Positions 1 to 7,539 of a DNA stretch of 64,000 bases are shown piece after piece. Position 1 is the first letter of the stretch; every line of letters begins with the position of its first letter. The DNA lies in the NCBI GenBank assembly GCA_903906365.1, contig CAIVKC010000057.1, positions 62,001 to 126,000 of the forward strand, given 5' to 3'. The notes under the pieces were generated by a model. That model made no database searches and was not told the origin of the DNA. It worked only from the letters and a program-made list of their open reading frames with translations. The stretch is from an uncultured Bacteroidota bacterium. GTDB taxonomy: Bacteria; Bacteroidota; Bacteroidia; Chitinophagales; Chitinophagaceae. The translations under genes were made by a program, and so were the position numbers.

Positions 1-2
1 AC

Positions 3-1841
3 CGATACGGGGATGAATACAATTCCGACCTAAAAACCATTACACTGCAGGGTAAAAAGTACGATGTTTCCCGTACCGGTTACCGGGAAAAGGACCTCAC
101 CGACTATGCACTTAAAAACACCAAATTGGATGCGGCCCTATTTTTTAAGCTTTCCAAGCAAACAGAACTCTCCTATTCCTACCGCATTGGCGTTGCCACC
201 AACAATTATCAGCGGGGAAACCGCGTGAGGCTGGATGGAGAGACCATCCAGCAGCATGTTTTATCGCTTAAGGGAGAAGATTTTACATTAAAGGCCTATT
301 ACACAAGTGAAAATACCGGGAACAACTCTTTCAATTACAGGCCACTGGCTGAGAACATTGACCTGGCCTTCAAAAAACCCGGCCGTTGGTACGCAGATTA
401 TACCAATGCCTTCAACGCGGCCTTTCTCAACAATGGTGGCAATGTGTCTGCCTCTCATGATGCTGCAAGAGCAGCTGCCGACCAGGGGCGATTCCAACCG
501 GGAACCCGCGCCTTTGACAGCGTCAGAAACCAGATCATTCATACCAATAACTGGGATACAGTGGGTGCCCAGTTGCTCCTGAAATCCGCTTTCCTCCACC
601 TGGAAGGCCAATACGACTGGTCAAAGATCATACCCTACCTGCAGGTGCTGACCGGATTCAATTACCGCAAATATATAGTGACCCCGGATGGCAATAATTA
701 TGTAAACCCCGCCTCCTTCGCTGATCCCAAGCAATCAGGCGCAGACTTTTACTATTACAGTTTCGGGGGGTTCCTGCAGGCTTCCAAAAACCTCCTGGAT
801 GAAAGGCTTAAAATAAGCGCTTCCCTGCGCATTGATGAATCAGAATATTTTTCTCCGAAACTAAACCCGCGCATAGCCGTGGTCTATTCGCCGAATGAGC
901 ATCATTTTTTCCGCAGTTCATTCCAGAACGGCTACCGCTTTCCCACCCTCTTCGAAGGATTTGCCTATGTAAACAACGGAGGTGTCCGCCGCCTCGGGGG
1001 CTTACGGGTAACTTCAGGCCACCTCGGTGTTTTTGAGAATTCCTATATCAACACGTCTGTCACCGCCTTCAAAAATGCGGTCAATGCAGATATCAATAAC
1101 GGTATTTCGCAGTCTGCCGCAATTACCAGCGAGCAGGGCCGGCTGGTAAAAAGCACCTATCAATACATACAGCCTGAGCATATCAATTCCTGGGAGCTGG
1201 GCTATAAGGGAGTCCTGATGGACAACCGGCTTTTTATTGACCTGGATTACTATTTCAGTGCTTATAATAATTTCATAGGTCAATTGGACGTGACCCAGCC
1301 CTACAAGGGTACCATTGGAGTGGATGACTCCACTGCCGTGTACGCCTATAACGGAGGTAAACAGGTAAACAAATTTAAGATGTGGACCAACTCCAAGAGC
1401 CTGGTTACCAACCAGGGCGTTGAAGCAGGTTTAACCTATAATTTTTATAAAAAATTCAATATCACCACCAATGTCAGTTATGCTGCCATTGCCAGCATTT
1501 CTTCCTCCGATGCCTTTACTCCCGCCTTCAATACCCCCAGCTGGATCACCAATATTTCCCTGGGTAACCGGGAGGTACTGCCCAATACCGGGTTCAATAT
1601 TGGGTGGCATTACCAAACGGCCTTTTATTGGAACAGCCCGCTTGCCACCGGCACGGTGCCTGCCTATGGAACCATAGATGCCCAGGTCAATTACCGGGTA
1701 CCCGCCTGGTCCAGTGTGCTCAAACTGGGCGCTACGGATATCTTCAATCACAGGTATTATCAATACATTGGGGGACCAACCATTGGAGGATTTTATTATT
1801 TGACCATTGTATTTGAAACCAGCACCCGGAAAAATAAATGA
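3..1841 (+). CDS. TonB-dependent receptor, C-terminal part (5' end outside window)
   Basis: The reading frame is open from the left edge, so the plug domain and signal peptide lie upstream; an apparent TTG start at 126 is not a real start because the frame continues before it. About 610 residues are visible. They show alternating aromatic-rich beta-strand segments typical of the 22-strand outer-membrane barrel, with an invariant-looking region (FRSSFQNGYRFPTLFEGF) near residue 300 and a barrel-closing end (GGFYYLTIVFET). The stop overlaps the start of the next gene (ATGA), so the two are translationally coupled. The partner is an anion permease with a sirohaem-synthase-like domain, so uptake of a sulphur compound is possible, but this is inference. 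The substrate cannot be read from this fragment. Confidence 0.85.
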   Translation, partial: RYGDEYNSDLKTITLQGKKYDVSRTGYREKDLTDYALKNTKLDAALFFKLSKQTELSYSYRIGVATNNYQRGNRVRLDGETIQQHVLSLKGEDFTLKAYYTSENTGNNSFNYRPLAENIDLAFKKPGRWYADYTNAFNAAFLNNGGNVSASHDAARAAADQGRFQPGTRAFDSVRNQIIHTNNWDTVGAQLLLKSAFLHLEGQYDWSKIIPYLQVLTGFNYRKYIVTPDGNNYVNPASFADPKQSGADFYYYSFGGFLQASKNLLDERLKISASLRIDESEYFSPKLNPRIAVVYSPNEHHFFRSSFQNGYRFPTLFEGFAYVNNGGVRRLGGLRVTSGHLGVFENSYINTSVTAFKNAVNADINNGISQSAAITSEQGRLVKSTYQYIQPEHINSWELGYKGVLMDNRLFIDLDYYFSAYNNFIGQLDVTQPYKGTIGVDDSTAVYAYNGGKQVNKFKMWTNSKSLVTNQGVEAGLTYNFYKKFNITTNVSYAAIASISSSDAFTPAFNTPSWITNISLGNREVLPNTGFNIGWHYQTAFYWNSPLATGTVPAYGTIDAQVNYRVPAWSSVLKLGATDIFNHRYYQYIGGPTIGGFYYLTIVFETSTRKNK

Positions 1842-3352
1842 GCCAGCCCCCTTCCATCCTCGCCCAGCAGGCCATCAAGGCTGATATTCCTCCGGGCAGC
1901 GGGCCTTTGTTGCCCGCCCTGATCAGGGTGGAAAACCTGCGCCTGCTCATAGTAGGGGGAGGATCCACCGGCTTGGAGAACCTGCAGGAAATGCTGCGCT
2001 ACGCACCGACAACTCCCGTCCGCCTGGTTGCCCCGCAGATCCTTGGAGCCATCCGGGAACTGGCCGCTGTCCACAGGCATATCGAACTGGTGGAACGGGC
2101 CTTCCTGCCCGTCGATTTGGATCAGGCTGATCTCATCCTGGGTGCTGTCAGGAACCCGGCTGTCTCCGGTCCGCTTTTGAGGGAAGCCAGACAAAGGGGC
2201 AAGCTTATACATATTGCCGGCCGGCCGGAACTCTGTGACTTTTTCCTGGGGTCCATGGACGGGGAGAAAGCCCCTATAAAGCCGACGCCGGCCGAGGCCA
2301 GCGGCAATCGTCTGCATGTACCGGCTGATTTAGGAAAGGACATCTTGGGACCACTCCAGGACACCAGCGAACTCACCAGGGTACTTGTGGCCAAGCAAAG
2401 CAAGCTTCAGCAGCCCGAAAAGCCAGAGGAAAAAAAATGGCAGCAGATCGTAAAATGGTGCCTATTTGCATTTTGCTTTATGATACTGGGCCACGGGATT
2501 TTGTCGCTGGTACCCTTTGACAGAATACTGGTCACAGTGCAGACCATTCCCCGGTATGTGGATGGCAGGTCCTTTCTGATAATGCTGATCACGGGTTTCC
2601 TGGCGCAGATGGTGGATGGCTCCCTGGGGATGGGCTATGGAACGATCTCCACCACTTTCCTGCTCGCCTATGGCGTCAACCCGGCCATTGTAAGCAGCAG
2701 GGTACATTCTGCGCGGGTATTTTCCAGCGGGGTATCTGGTTACAGTCACCACCGGTTTGGAAACATCAATAAAAAATTATTTGGTGCCCTGGTTGTCCCC
2801 GGAGCCCTGGGAGCCATACTGGGGGCCAGCCTTGCCTATTTCGGAAAGGCCTATGCCGACCTGGTGCGTATTCCCCTTTCCTTATATACCATTTACCTGG
2901 GTTATTTCATCATCCGCAAGGCATTCAGGAAAAGCAGGACCCAGGACCGGGTAAGAAATGCCGGATGGCTGGCGGCGGCCGGCGGTTTGATGGATGCTTT
3001 TGCCGGAGGGGGATGGGGCGCCCTGGTCACCAGCACCCTGATCTCCAAAAGAAAAAGCCCCCGCTTTGTGATCGGATCGGTCTGCCTGGCGGAATTCTTT
3101 GTGGTGCTGGCCAGTTCCATTACCTTTTTTATCTTCCTGAAGAATATCCCCCTCTGGGATGTAGCCGGACTGATCCTGGGGGGGCTCCTGGCGGCCCCCA
3201 TCGCTGCGCGACTGGTAGGCAAACTTCCGCTGAAAACCATGTTCATGGCAGTGGGGGTCGTGGTTATTCTGACCAGTTGTACCACCTTCTACCGGGCAGT
3301 TACGCATTTTCCCGGATCACCAATTAATGGTTTCTTCCAGAAACACAAATAA
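1838..3352 (+). CDS. TSUP (TauE/SafE) permease with N-terminal CysG/Met8-like NAD-binding domain
   Basis: The protein has 504 residues. Residues ~33-145 resemble the NAD-binding domain of precorrin-2 dehydrogenase (CysG N-terminus/Met8): a glycine-rich LIVGGGSTG turn, then VRLVAP, ADLILGAVRNP, and a closing CDFFLGS that matches the family's cDFifP motif. A charged linker (~165-200) leads into about eight hydrophobic segments (~205-490) with the TSUP signatures GFLAQMVDGSLGMGYG and GGLMDAFAGGGWG, the two inverted family repeats. TSUP proteins move sulfite, sulfate, sulfoacetate or related anions across the inner membrane, and sirohaem is the cofactor of sulfite reductase, so the fusion fits sulphur assimilation. 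Its 4-bp overlap with the upstream receptor gene supports one transcript. Whether the N-terminal domain is catalytic or regulatory is unknown. Confidence 0.85.
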   Translation: MSQPPSILAQQAIKADIPPGSGPLLPALIRVENLRLLIVGGGSTGLENLQEMLRYAPTTPVRLVAPQILGAIRELAAVHRHIELVERAFLPVDLDQADLILGAVRNPAVSGPLLREARQRGKLIHIAGRPELCDFFLGSMDGEKAPIKPTPAEASGNRLHVPADLGKDILGPLQDTSELTRVLVAKQSKLQQPEKPEEKKWQQIVKWCLFAFCFMILGHGILSLVPFDRILVTVQTIPRYVDGRSFLIMLITGFLAQMVDGSLGMGYGTISTTFLLAYGVNPAIVSSRVHSARVFSSGVSGYSHHRFGNINKKLFGALVVPGALGAILGASLAYFGKAYADLVRIPLSLYTIYLGYFIIRKAFRKSRTQDRVRNAGWLAAAGGLMDAFAGGGWGALVTSTLISKRKSPRFVIGSVCLAEFFVVLASSITFFIFLKNIPLWDVAGLILGGLLAAPIAARLVGKLPLKTMFMAVGVVVILTSCTTFYRAVTHFPGSPINGFFQKHK

Positions 3353-3423
3353 GCAATCAGGACCAAAAATAATAGCCCGGATACGTCGTTAATAAATAAA
3401 CGATTGGCTAAACGCCCCCCCCT

Positions 3424-3510
3424 ATGAACCAAGCAGATAAACCTTTCATTGGCCTGATCATCCTATCCCTGATTGTATTGTATGGCATTATGGCCTTATT
3501 GGGTACTTAG
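3424..3510 (+). CDS. possible 28-residue single-helix membrane peptide
   Basis: A short frame starts at ATG 3424 and ends at TAG 3508-3510. It has a short polar N-terminus (MNQADKP) followed by about 20 hydrophobic residues (FIGLIILSLIVLYGIMALLG), which would make one transmembrane helix. It lies 71 bp after the permease gene on the same strand and could belong to that transcript. No clear ribosome binding site is visible, but that is common in this phylum. I do not recognise a family; such short frames can occur by chance, so support is only moderate. Confidence 0.35.
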   Translation: MNQADKPFIGLIILSLIVLYGIMALLGT

Positions 3511-3588
3511 CATCCGGCTGAAGAAACGAAATTCCCTTTCTATCCGACCGGTCAACCCGGCCCCGTTGATTTGGGCGCTTGATCGGGA

Positions 3589-3620
3589 TTGACTCCCCTT
3601 AGGATTTGTACTTATCTTAG
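3589..3620 (+). promoter_or_regulatory. Bacteroidota-type promoter of the GNAT gene, nearly leaderless
   Basis: TTG at 3589-3591 (-33 box) and TATCTTAG at 3613-3620 (-7 box, consensus TAnnTTTG) are separated by 21 bp. The ATG at 3625 lies only 4 bases after the -7 box, so the mRNA would begin at or within a few bases of the start codon. The boxes are seen; leaderless transcription is inferred. Confidence 0.45.
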
Positions 3621-3624
3621 CGGC

Positions 3625-4110
3625 ATGGAAAATATTGTTATCAGGACAATCCAGCCGCAGGACAATACTGATCTGGCCATCATCATTCGGGAATCCCTTG
3701 CTGAATTTGGCGCCAACCGACCTGGCACCGTATTTTTCGACCCCACCACAGATGCATTGTTTGAGTTGTTCCGGCAGCCAGGAAGCATATACTATGTGGC
3801 GCTTGACGGAGACAAAATCCTGGGCGGGGCTGGAATTTTCCCTTCAGCAGGACTTCCTGCAGATACCTGTGAGCTGGTAAAAATGTACCTCGCTCCCGGT
3901 TCCAGGGGAAAAGGGCTGGGCAGGATGCTCATTAACCAATGCCTGGAATATGCCAGGTCAGCAGGGTATAGGCAGGTCTACCTGGAAACCATGCCGGAAC
4001 TCAAAAAAGCGCTCAGCGTATATGAAAAGTTCGGCTTTGAATACCTCTCGGGTCCAATGGGCAATACGGGCCATTTTGGCTGTGACCGTTGGATGCTGAA
4101 AAAATTATAA
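3625..4110 (+). CDS. GNAT family N-acetyltransferase
   Basis: The 161-residue protein has the GNAT acetyl-CoA-binding motif A: LVKMYLAPGSRGKGLG (R94-G-K-G-L-G99, matching R/Q-x-x-G-x-G/A), followed by a helix and the strand YRQVYLETM. The motif B region (YEKFGFEYL) is also present. It should transfer an acetyl group from acetyl-CoA to a small amine or an N-terminus in the cytoplasm; the acceptor is not predictable. The frame extends upstream to TTG 3589, but ATG 3625 is preferred because it directly follows a good promoter and gives the usual GNAT N-terminus (IVIRTIQPQD). It stands alone, between the sulphur genes and a convergent lipoprotein gene. Confidence 0.85.
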   Translation: MENIVIRTIQPQDNTDLAIIIRESLAEFGANRPGTVFFDPTTDALFELFRQPGSIYYVALDGDKILGGAGIFPSAGLPADTCELVKMYLAPGSRGKGLGRMLINQCLEYARSAGYRQVYLETMPELKKALSVYEKFGFEYLSGPMGNTGHFGCDRWMLKKL

Positions 4111-4116
4111 GCTTTC

Positions 4117-4149
4117 CTCCAACCCGCCTGGATTTTCAGCGGGAGGACC
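4117..4149. terminator. hairpin between convergent genes
   Basis: CCCGC and GCGGG arms, extended by TCCT/AGGA with a small bulge, sit in the 50-bp gap between the GNAT gene and the convergent lipoprotein gene. There is no U-run on either strand, so a terminator role is only suggested by position. Confidence 0.25.
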
Positions 4150-4160
4150 GCCCTTAGCTT

Positions 4161-4877
4161 CTAAGGCTGGGGTGCCACAGGCACCCAGAAAATGACACTG
4201 CCATCCCGCTGCAATTCATAATGAATTTCTGTTGGCATTCGCCTGGGCTCCACTGTTTGGGACTGGGAAACTACATTGGTATATCCGGCGGTTTTCAGCA
4301 CTTTGGTGATCTGGGCCTTGACACCGTTCATTTCCTCATCCGGCGCAGCGTCAAAATTGATCTTTATCACTGTTCGCTTATCCGGGAATGCATTGAGAAA
4401 TCCGGTTATATTATCATTAGTGGCATTTCTGGGAATGGTTCCAAACTTGGGAACAAAAACTGCGGGGGGCCCCGGCGTGGACGCCGCGGGCGCTGAAACA
4501 GATGGCTGCGGGGCGGGTGATGAGGCCGCAGGCGGCGCTGCCGTTTTGGAAGCTGGATTTTTTTTCTCCCCGCTGACCGTATCAGGGGAAACTGTCACCT
4601 TCGCCTTTGATTTTTTTTCCACGGCAGCTGATTTGGCTTCAGTCCCGGGAGTCGGGGATGGATTATCCCCCTTTGAGCTGCCGGTAGTGGTTCCCTCCGA
4701 TGGACTTTGGGATCCCTTAAGGGCCGAGTCCCCTTTTTGGGTTGATTGCCCGCCATTCCCCCCCACCCCAGTCAATGATTCAGGCGCTTTTTTCTCATTT
4801 TTTTCATCCCGGCAGGATATCGGGCCAGCCAGCAATAACAACAGAAAGATCTTAAAATAAAATGATTTTTTGTGCAC
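4161..4877 (-). CDS. putative lipoprotein with long Pro/Ser/Ala-rich linker
   Basis: The 238-residue protein starts with a lipoprotein signal (KIFLLLLLAGPISC, lipidated Cys22), so it is probably anchored in a membrane facing the periplasm. Residues ~25-140 are low-complexity, rich in Ser, Pro, Ala, Lys and Gly, a flexible tether. The last ~90 residues form a compact domain (FGTIPRNATNDNITGFLNAF onward, with a VIKINFDAAPDEEM strand-turn). I do not recognise its family. The start codon is GTG; an in-frame TAA lies two codons upstream and the next internal Met is far downstream, so the GTG is well supported. It converges on the GNAT gene and has no clear operon partner. Confidence 0.65.
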   Translation of the reverse strand: MHKKSFYFKIFLLLLLAGPISCRDEKNEKKAPESLTGVGGNGGQSTQKGDSALKGSQSPSEGTTTGSSKGDNPSPTPGTEAKSAAVEKKSKAKVTVSPDTVSGEKKNPASKTAAPPAASSPAPQPSVSAPAASTPGPPAVFVPKFGTIPRNATNDNITGFLNAFPDKRTVIKINFDAAPDEEMNGVKAQITKVLKTAGYTNVVSQSQTVEPRRMPTEIHYELQRDGSVIFWVPVAPQP

Positions 4878-4894
4878 GGGTTATAATTGTGGCA

Positions 4895-4902
4895 TTAAGA
4901 TA
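4895..4902 (-). promoter_or_regulatory. possible -7 box of the lipoprotein gene
   Basis: The minus strand reads TATCTTAA about 18 bases before the GTG start at 4877, close to TAnnTTTG. I see no good -33 TTTG at the right distance. Confidence 0.25.
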
Positions 4903-4956
4903 ATATATATTTTCAAAAGAATGGAACTGAAAGCTTTCCCCGCCCAATAAAAGGTT

Positions 4957-4975
4957 GGCCAGGAGGCTCCTGGCC
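4957..4975. repeat. 19-bp inverted repeat in a 400-bp gene-free stretch
   Basis: GGCCAGGAGGCTCCTGGCC is a perfect palindrome around a single central G. It lies ~300 bp beyond the end of the SprT-like gene, and on that (minus) strand it is followed by AACCTTTTATT, so it may end that transcript. The rest of 4878-5278 holds no convincing coding frame. Confidence 0.4.
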
Positions 4976-5278
4976 TTTGCGGGCTTTAAACTGCCAGATT
5001 GTGTCCTGGGGATAACTGCGCCTCGCGTCCCCGCTAAGCCGGGTTGAACGGTCGGAACCGGGATGGAAAGGGTCCCCCGGTCCATTAGGTGTCAGAGGAG
5101 GAAGAAAACGACCAATTGCAGCCAGGGGTTTGATGAACATCCTGCACTGGCATGGATTCGTATATATTTCCCTGTTAATGTATCAACCACGGATATGGCC
5201 ATTGCTGGGGATTAGATTAAAAACGGGCCCGGGTAAGGGTCTTCTGCAATAGTCATTGATTTTGTCCCAATAGCTGCT

Positions 5279-5917
5279 TTAGGTGGATAAGTTTTCATTT
5301 CCGGCTGGAAGCACTTCAAAAATAGGGCTGAACAGGTAGGTTCTGCGGGTGGCGATTTCTACGCACTGGAAACGTTTACGGAGTTTTTTCCCCTTACGGA
5401 ATATTCTTCCCTTGCCTGCATCAAAGAGGCTGCCTTCAGGTAAATCTTCCACCAGAACCAGCCCGTCGGTTTTGATATCATATTTTTTTAATATCCGCAT
5501 CAGGTTTTCATCCGCGCAGCTGCTTGCCGGCAAATTATGCAAGGTCCTGCTGAATGCAGACAGGATGTCCGCGGGAAAAATTTGGAGCCGTATAAAATCT
5601 TCCAGCATGTGCCGGTAAATGCTTTTCCATTCTCTGCCATGGGATAGCACCCGGTTGGAAAACTGCATAAAGGTTACCAGGTGTGCCAGTTCATGGATCA
5701 GGGTGATCAGAAAAGCATATTTGTTCAGATTGCCATTTACACTGATGCGGTGGTTCTTTTCTGCCAAAGCATGGCGGTAGTCACCCAAAACAGATTTGCG
5801 TTCCCGGGTAATAGTAAGGTGAACCTTGTACTGGTGAAGGTATTCCAGTACGCGGGGCGCGGCAGCCTCCGGTATAAATTGCTTTAAATAATCCAGCGGG
5901 GCTTCTTTCTTAGGCAT
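5279..5917 (-). CDS. SprT-like zinc metalloprotease domain protein
   Basis: The 212-residue protein carries the HExxH zinc motif H75-E-L-A-H79 in the context LITLIHELAHLVTF, with a likely third ligand H93 in SHGREWKSIYRHM. This is the arrangement of the SprT/Spartan fold. The C-terminal part (RKGKKLRKRFQCVEIATRRTYLFSP) replaces the usual SprT zinc ribbon and shows only one Cys. Bacterial SprT-like proteins are poorly characterised; Spartan cuts DNA-protein crosslinks, but that role cannot be assumed here. The start overlaps the end of the upstream AtpI-like gene by 8 bp, so the two are probably co-transcribed. No signal peptide, so cytoplasmic. Confidence 0.8.
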   Translation of the reverse strand: MPKKEAPLDYLKQFIPEAAAPRVLEYLHQYKVHLTITRERKSVLGDYRHALAEKNHRISVNGNLNKYAFLITLIHELAHLVTFMQFSNRVLSHGREWKSIYRHMLEDFIRLQIFPADILSAFSRTLHNLPASSCADENLMRILKKYDIKTDGLVLVEDLPEGSLFDAGKGRIFRKGKKLRKRFQCVEIATRRTYLFSPIFEVLPAGNENLST

Positions 5918-6314
5918 CTTTTTGCTGCTTGCTCAGCCGGAGTAAAATGCTTACCTCAGCGAAGGTATAGATGAAATAGAACAGAAAGCAAACCAGCAAT
6001 GCCGGCTTGTTGATCCTGCTTCTAAGGATGAGCCCGTAAATTACGGCAGACAGGATGCATATGCCCATTTTCAGGAACATACCGCTATAAGTCATTCTGA
6101 GGAAGCCTCCCGTGCTTGAACTTTGAAGCCCTTTGCGAAAAAGGTAAAATGATAAAAGGGCGGCCAGAAATAAAATCAGGTTGCCGCCAAGCAACACCTT
6201 CATATCCACCCCCCAGCTTCCCAGCGGGTTGCCCAGGGCGATCAACAGCAGGCTGATGACCATGAAAATTAGGAGGATCAGTAAAACAGGCCGCTTGACG
6301 GTTAAATTTTCCAT
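5910..6314 (-). CDS. AtpI-like four-helix membrane protein
   Basis: The 134-residue protein has four hydrophobic segments (~10-28, ~38-58, ~75-93, ~100-120), a Phe-Leu-Lys-Met segment before helix three, and the ending TFAEVSILLRLSKQQ. This resembles the small AtpI-like proteins often found between a bactofilin gene and the F1Fo ATP synthase genes in Bacteroidota. No atp genes are in this window, so the name is tentative. The frame extends upstream to 6428, but ATG 6314 is preferred: it directly follows a perfect -7 promoter box and gives a normal membrane N-terminus. It overlaps the SprT-like gene downstream by 8 bp. Confidence 0.6.
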   Translation of the reverse strand: MENLTVKRPVLLILLIFMVISLLLIALGNPLGSWGVDMKVLLGGNLILFLAALLSFYLFRKGLQSSSTGGFLRMTYSGMFLKMGICILSAVIYGLILRSRINKPALLVCFLFYFIYTFAEVSILLRLSKQQKDA

Positions 6315-6356
6315 GTATAGGTGTCTGGTATCGATACTTGTTGATTGAAATTCCCG

Positions 6357-6364
6357 CAAAGGTA
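6357..6364 (-). promoter_or_regulatory. consensus -7 box (TACCTTTG) upstream of the AtpI-like gene
   Basis: The minus strand reads TACCTTTG, a perfect match to the Bacteroidota TAnnTTTG box, ~43 bases before the ATG at 6314. A TTG lies 24 bp further upstream, slightly more than the usual spacing. This box also argues for the shorter gene start. Confidence 0.5.
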
Positions 6365-6498
6365 ACGACCCACCCGATATATTGGAGACAATTCGGCGGA
6401 AGCCTTGCCAGAAAATCTGGCAATGCAATTCCCAATAAACATTATAACAAAATGCTTATCAGCTATTTATAATAAAATACAGGAATTACTCCACGCAT

Positions 6499-6990
6499 TT
6501 AGGCCACCTGGGAGTCAACCAGTACCTTGTTGAATTCGGGACTGGCCTTACCATTGCTGCTGGCGTGGCTTTCTGTTCCCATATGACATTCCCCATTAAA
6601 GGCAGCGGCGGGCTCAATCTGGAGCTTACCGGCTTTGATATTGCCGTTGACGACGCTACCGGCTTTGAGCTGGAGCTTACCGGCTTTGATATTGCCGTTG
6701 ACGACGCTACCGGCTTTGAGCTGGAGCAGATCCCTGACCTGGATGGTTCCGGTAACTTTTCCCATGATGTCAGCCTGCTGGCCATGGACGTCACCTTCCA
6801 CTACCCCGTTGGCGCCAATAACCACTTTTGCGTTGCAGTGGATATTGCCCTTCAGGATGCCGTCGATACGGAGATCCCCGTTGCTGGTAATATCTCCTTT
6901 CATGGAAGTGCCGGCGCCTATGAGGCTGGCGCTGTTGCCGGTAGGAATTTCTCCGTCTATTACACCGGATTTGGATTTTGAGTTAAACAT
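6499..6990 (-). CDS. bactofilin (polymer-forming cytoskeletal protein)
   Basis: The 163-residue protein has the bactofilin beta-helix: SLIGAGTSMKGDITSNGDLRIDGILKGNI followed by regular ~17-residue rungs (VVIGANGVVEGDVHGQ, ADIMGKVTGTIQVRD). Bactofilins form filaments on the inner face of the cytoplasmic membrane and position cell-wall enzymes. Residues 89-105 are repeated exactly as 106-122, caused by a perfect 51-bp tandem duplication. The gene lies 11 bp after a membrane-anchored coiled-coil gene whose homologues elsewhere carry an M23 peptidase, the classic bactofilin partner. The N- and C-terminal tails are short and polar, as in the family. Confidence 0.93.
   Translation of the reverse strand: MFNSKSKSGVIDGEIPTGNSASLIGAGTSMKGDITSNGDLRIDGILKGNIHCNAKVVIGANGVVEGDVHGQQADIMGKVTGTIQVRDLLQLKAGSVVNGNIKAGKLQLKAGSVVNGNIKAGKLQIEPAAAFNGECHMGTESHASSNGKASPEFNKVLVDSQVA
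6619..6720. repeat. perfect 51-bp tandem duplication inside the bactofilin gene
   Basis: Copies at 6619-6669 and 6670-6720 are identical base for base, and a further 6 bases of the unit (ctggag) follow. The unit is in frame and encodes 17 residues (LQLKAGSVVNGNIKAGK), one beta-helix rung. Identity at synonymous positions suggests a recent event. Confidence 0.97.
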
Positions 6991-7001
6991 TGTATGGGAT
7001 T

Positions 7002-7397
7002 TTAGTCATCAATTTTTTCAGCTTTCGGTATTTTAAGGGCCGTCGTGTCCGGTTTAACCGCTACTTTACCCTGTAAAACGCTTTTTATGCTCTGTAAGTA
7101 TTGATCCTGGTATTTTACCGTCTGTTCCAATGAATCCGTGCGTATTTTTAGTTCGCGCAGTTCCCTGGTATTGTTGACATCCCCATAACCGGGAATATAG
7201 AGTTTCAGGGGGGTAAACACGATCAGGGCCACGGTCAGGCCTGTTAGCAGCACAAAAATCGTGCTCAGTACAATATAAACGCTCAAACGGGATAATTTGA
7301 AGGTAACTACTTCCTCATAGGTATCATCGTTCATTACGACCAGACGATAGCGGTTCTGCAATCGTTTGAAGGTGGAATTGGCATCGAATTTGGCCAT
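7002..7397 (-). CDS. membrane-anchored coiled-coil protein, bactofilin partner (M23-peptidase N-terminal region only)
   Basis: The 131-residue protein has a cytoplasmic N-terminus (NRYRLVVMNDDTYEEVVTFKLSR), one transmembrane helix (~37-63), the motif FTPLKLYIPGYG and a periplasmic coiled coil (~80-108). This N-terminal arrangement matches, from memory, flavobacterial M23 metallopeptidases of ~290 residues that sit next to bactofilin genes, but here the protein ends before any LytM/M23 catalytic domain. It may act as an anchor or adaptor between the bactofilin filament and periplasmic wall enzymes. It is 11 bp upstream of the bactofilin gene, in the same operon, and divergent from sprE. Confidence 0.75.
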   Translation of the reverse strand: MAKFDANSTFKRLQNRYRLVVMNDDTYEEVVTFKLSRLSVYIVLSTIFVLLTGLTVALIVFTPLKLYIPGYGDVNNTRELRELKIRTDSLEQTVKYQDQYLQSIKSVLQGKVAVKPDTTALKIPKAEKIDD

Positions 7398-7416
7398 ATG
7401 TTAAGATTGCTGCATT

Positions 7417-7424
7417 TAAAGATA
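7417..7424 (-). promoter_or_regulatory. possible -7 box of the bactofilin operon
   Basis: The minus strand reads TATCTTTA, one base from TAnnTTTG, 20 bases before the ATG at 7397. A clear -33 box is not visible. Confidence 0.35.
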
Positions 7425-7445
7425 GCAACTTATTGCCAATGCTTT

Positions 7446-7496
7446 AAAATCAGGTTAAAAATCGCTGATTTTTATAATAATATTCTTGAAAATCAG
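7446..7496. repeat. alternating inverted repeats between divergent genes
   Basis: AAAATCAG (7446-7453), CTGATTTT (7465-7472) and AAAATCAG (7489-7496) alternate, so the middle copy can pair with either neighbour. They lie between the divergent bactofilin operon and sprE. Confidence 0.4.
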
Positions 7497-7539
7497 TTAT
7501 TAAGGGTTTAGTTTGCCTTGCAAACGCAACAAGGATATT

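Noticed and set aside
6565-6981. 138-codon plus-strand frame with repeated residues opposite the bactofilin gene
   Set aside because: The repeats reflect the 51-bp duplication of the bactofilin gene on the other strand.
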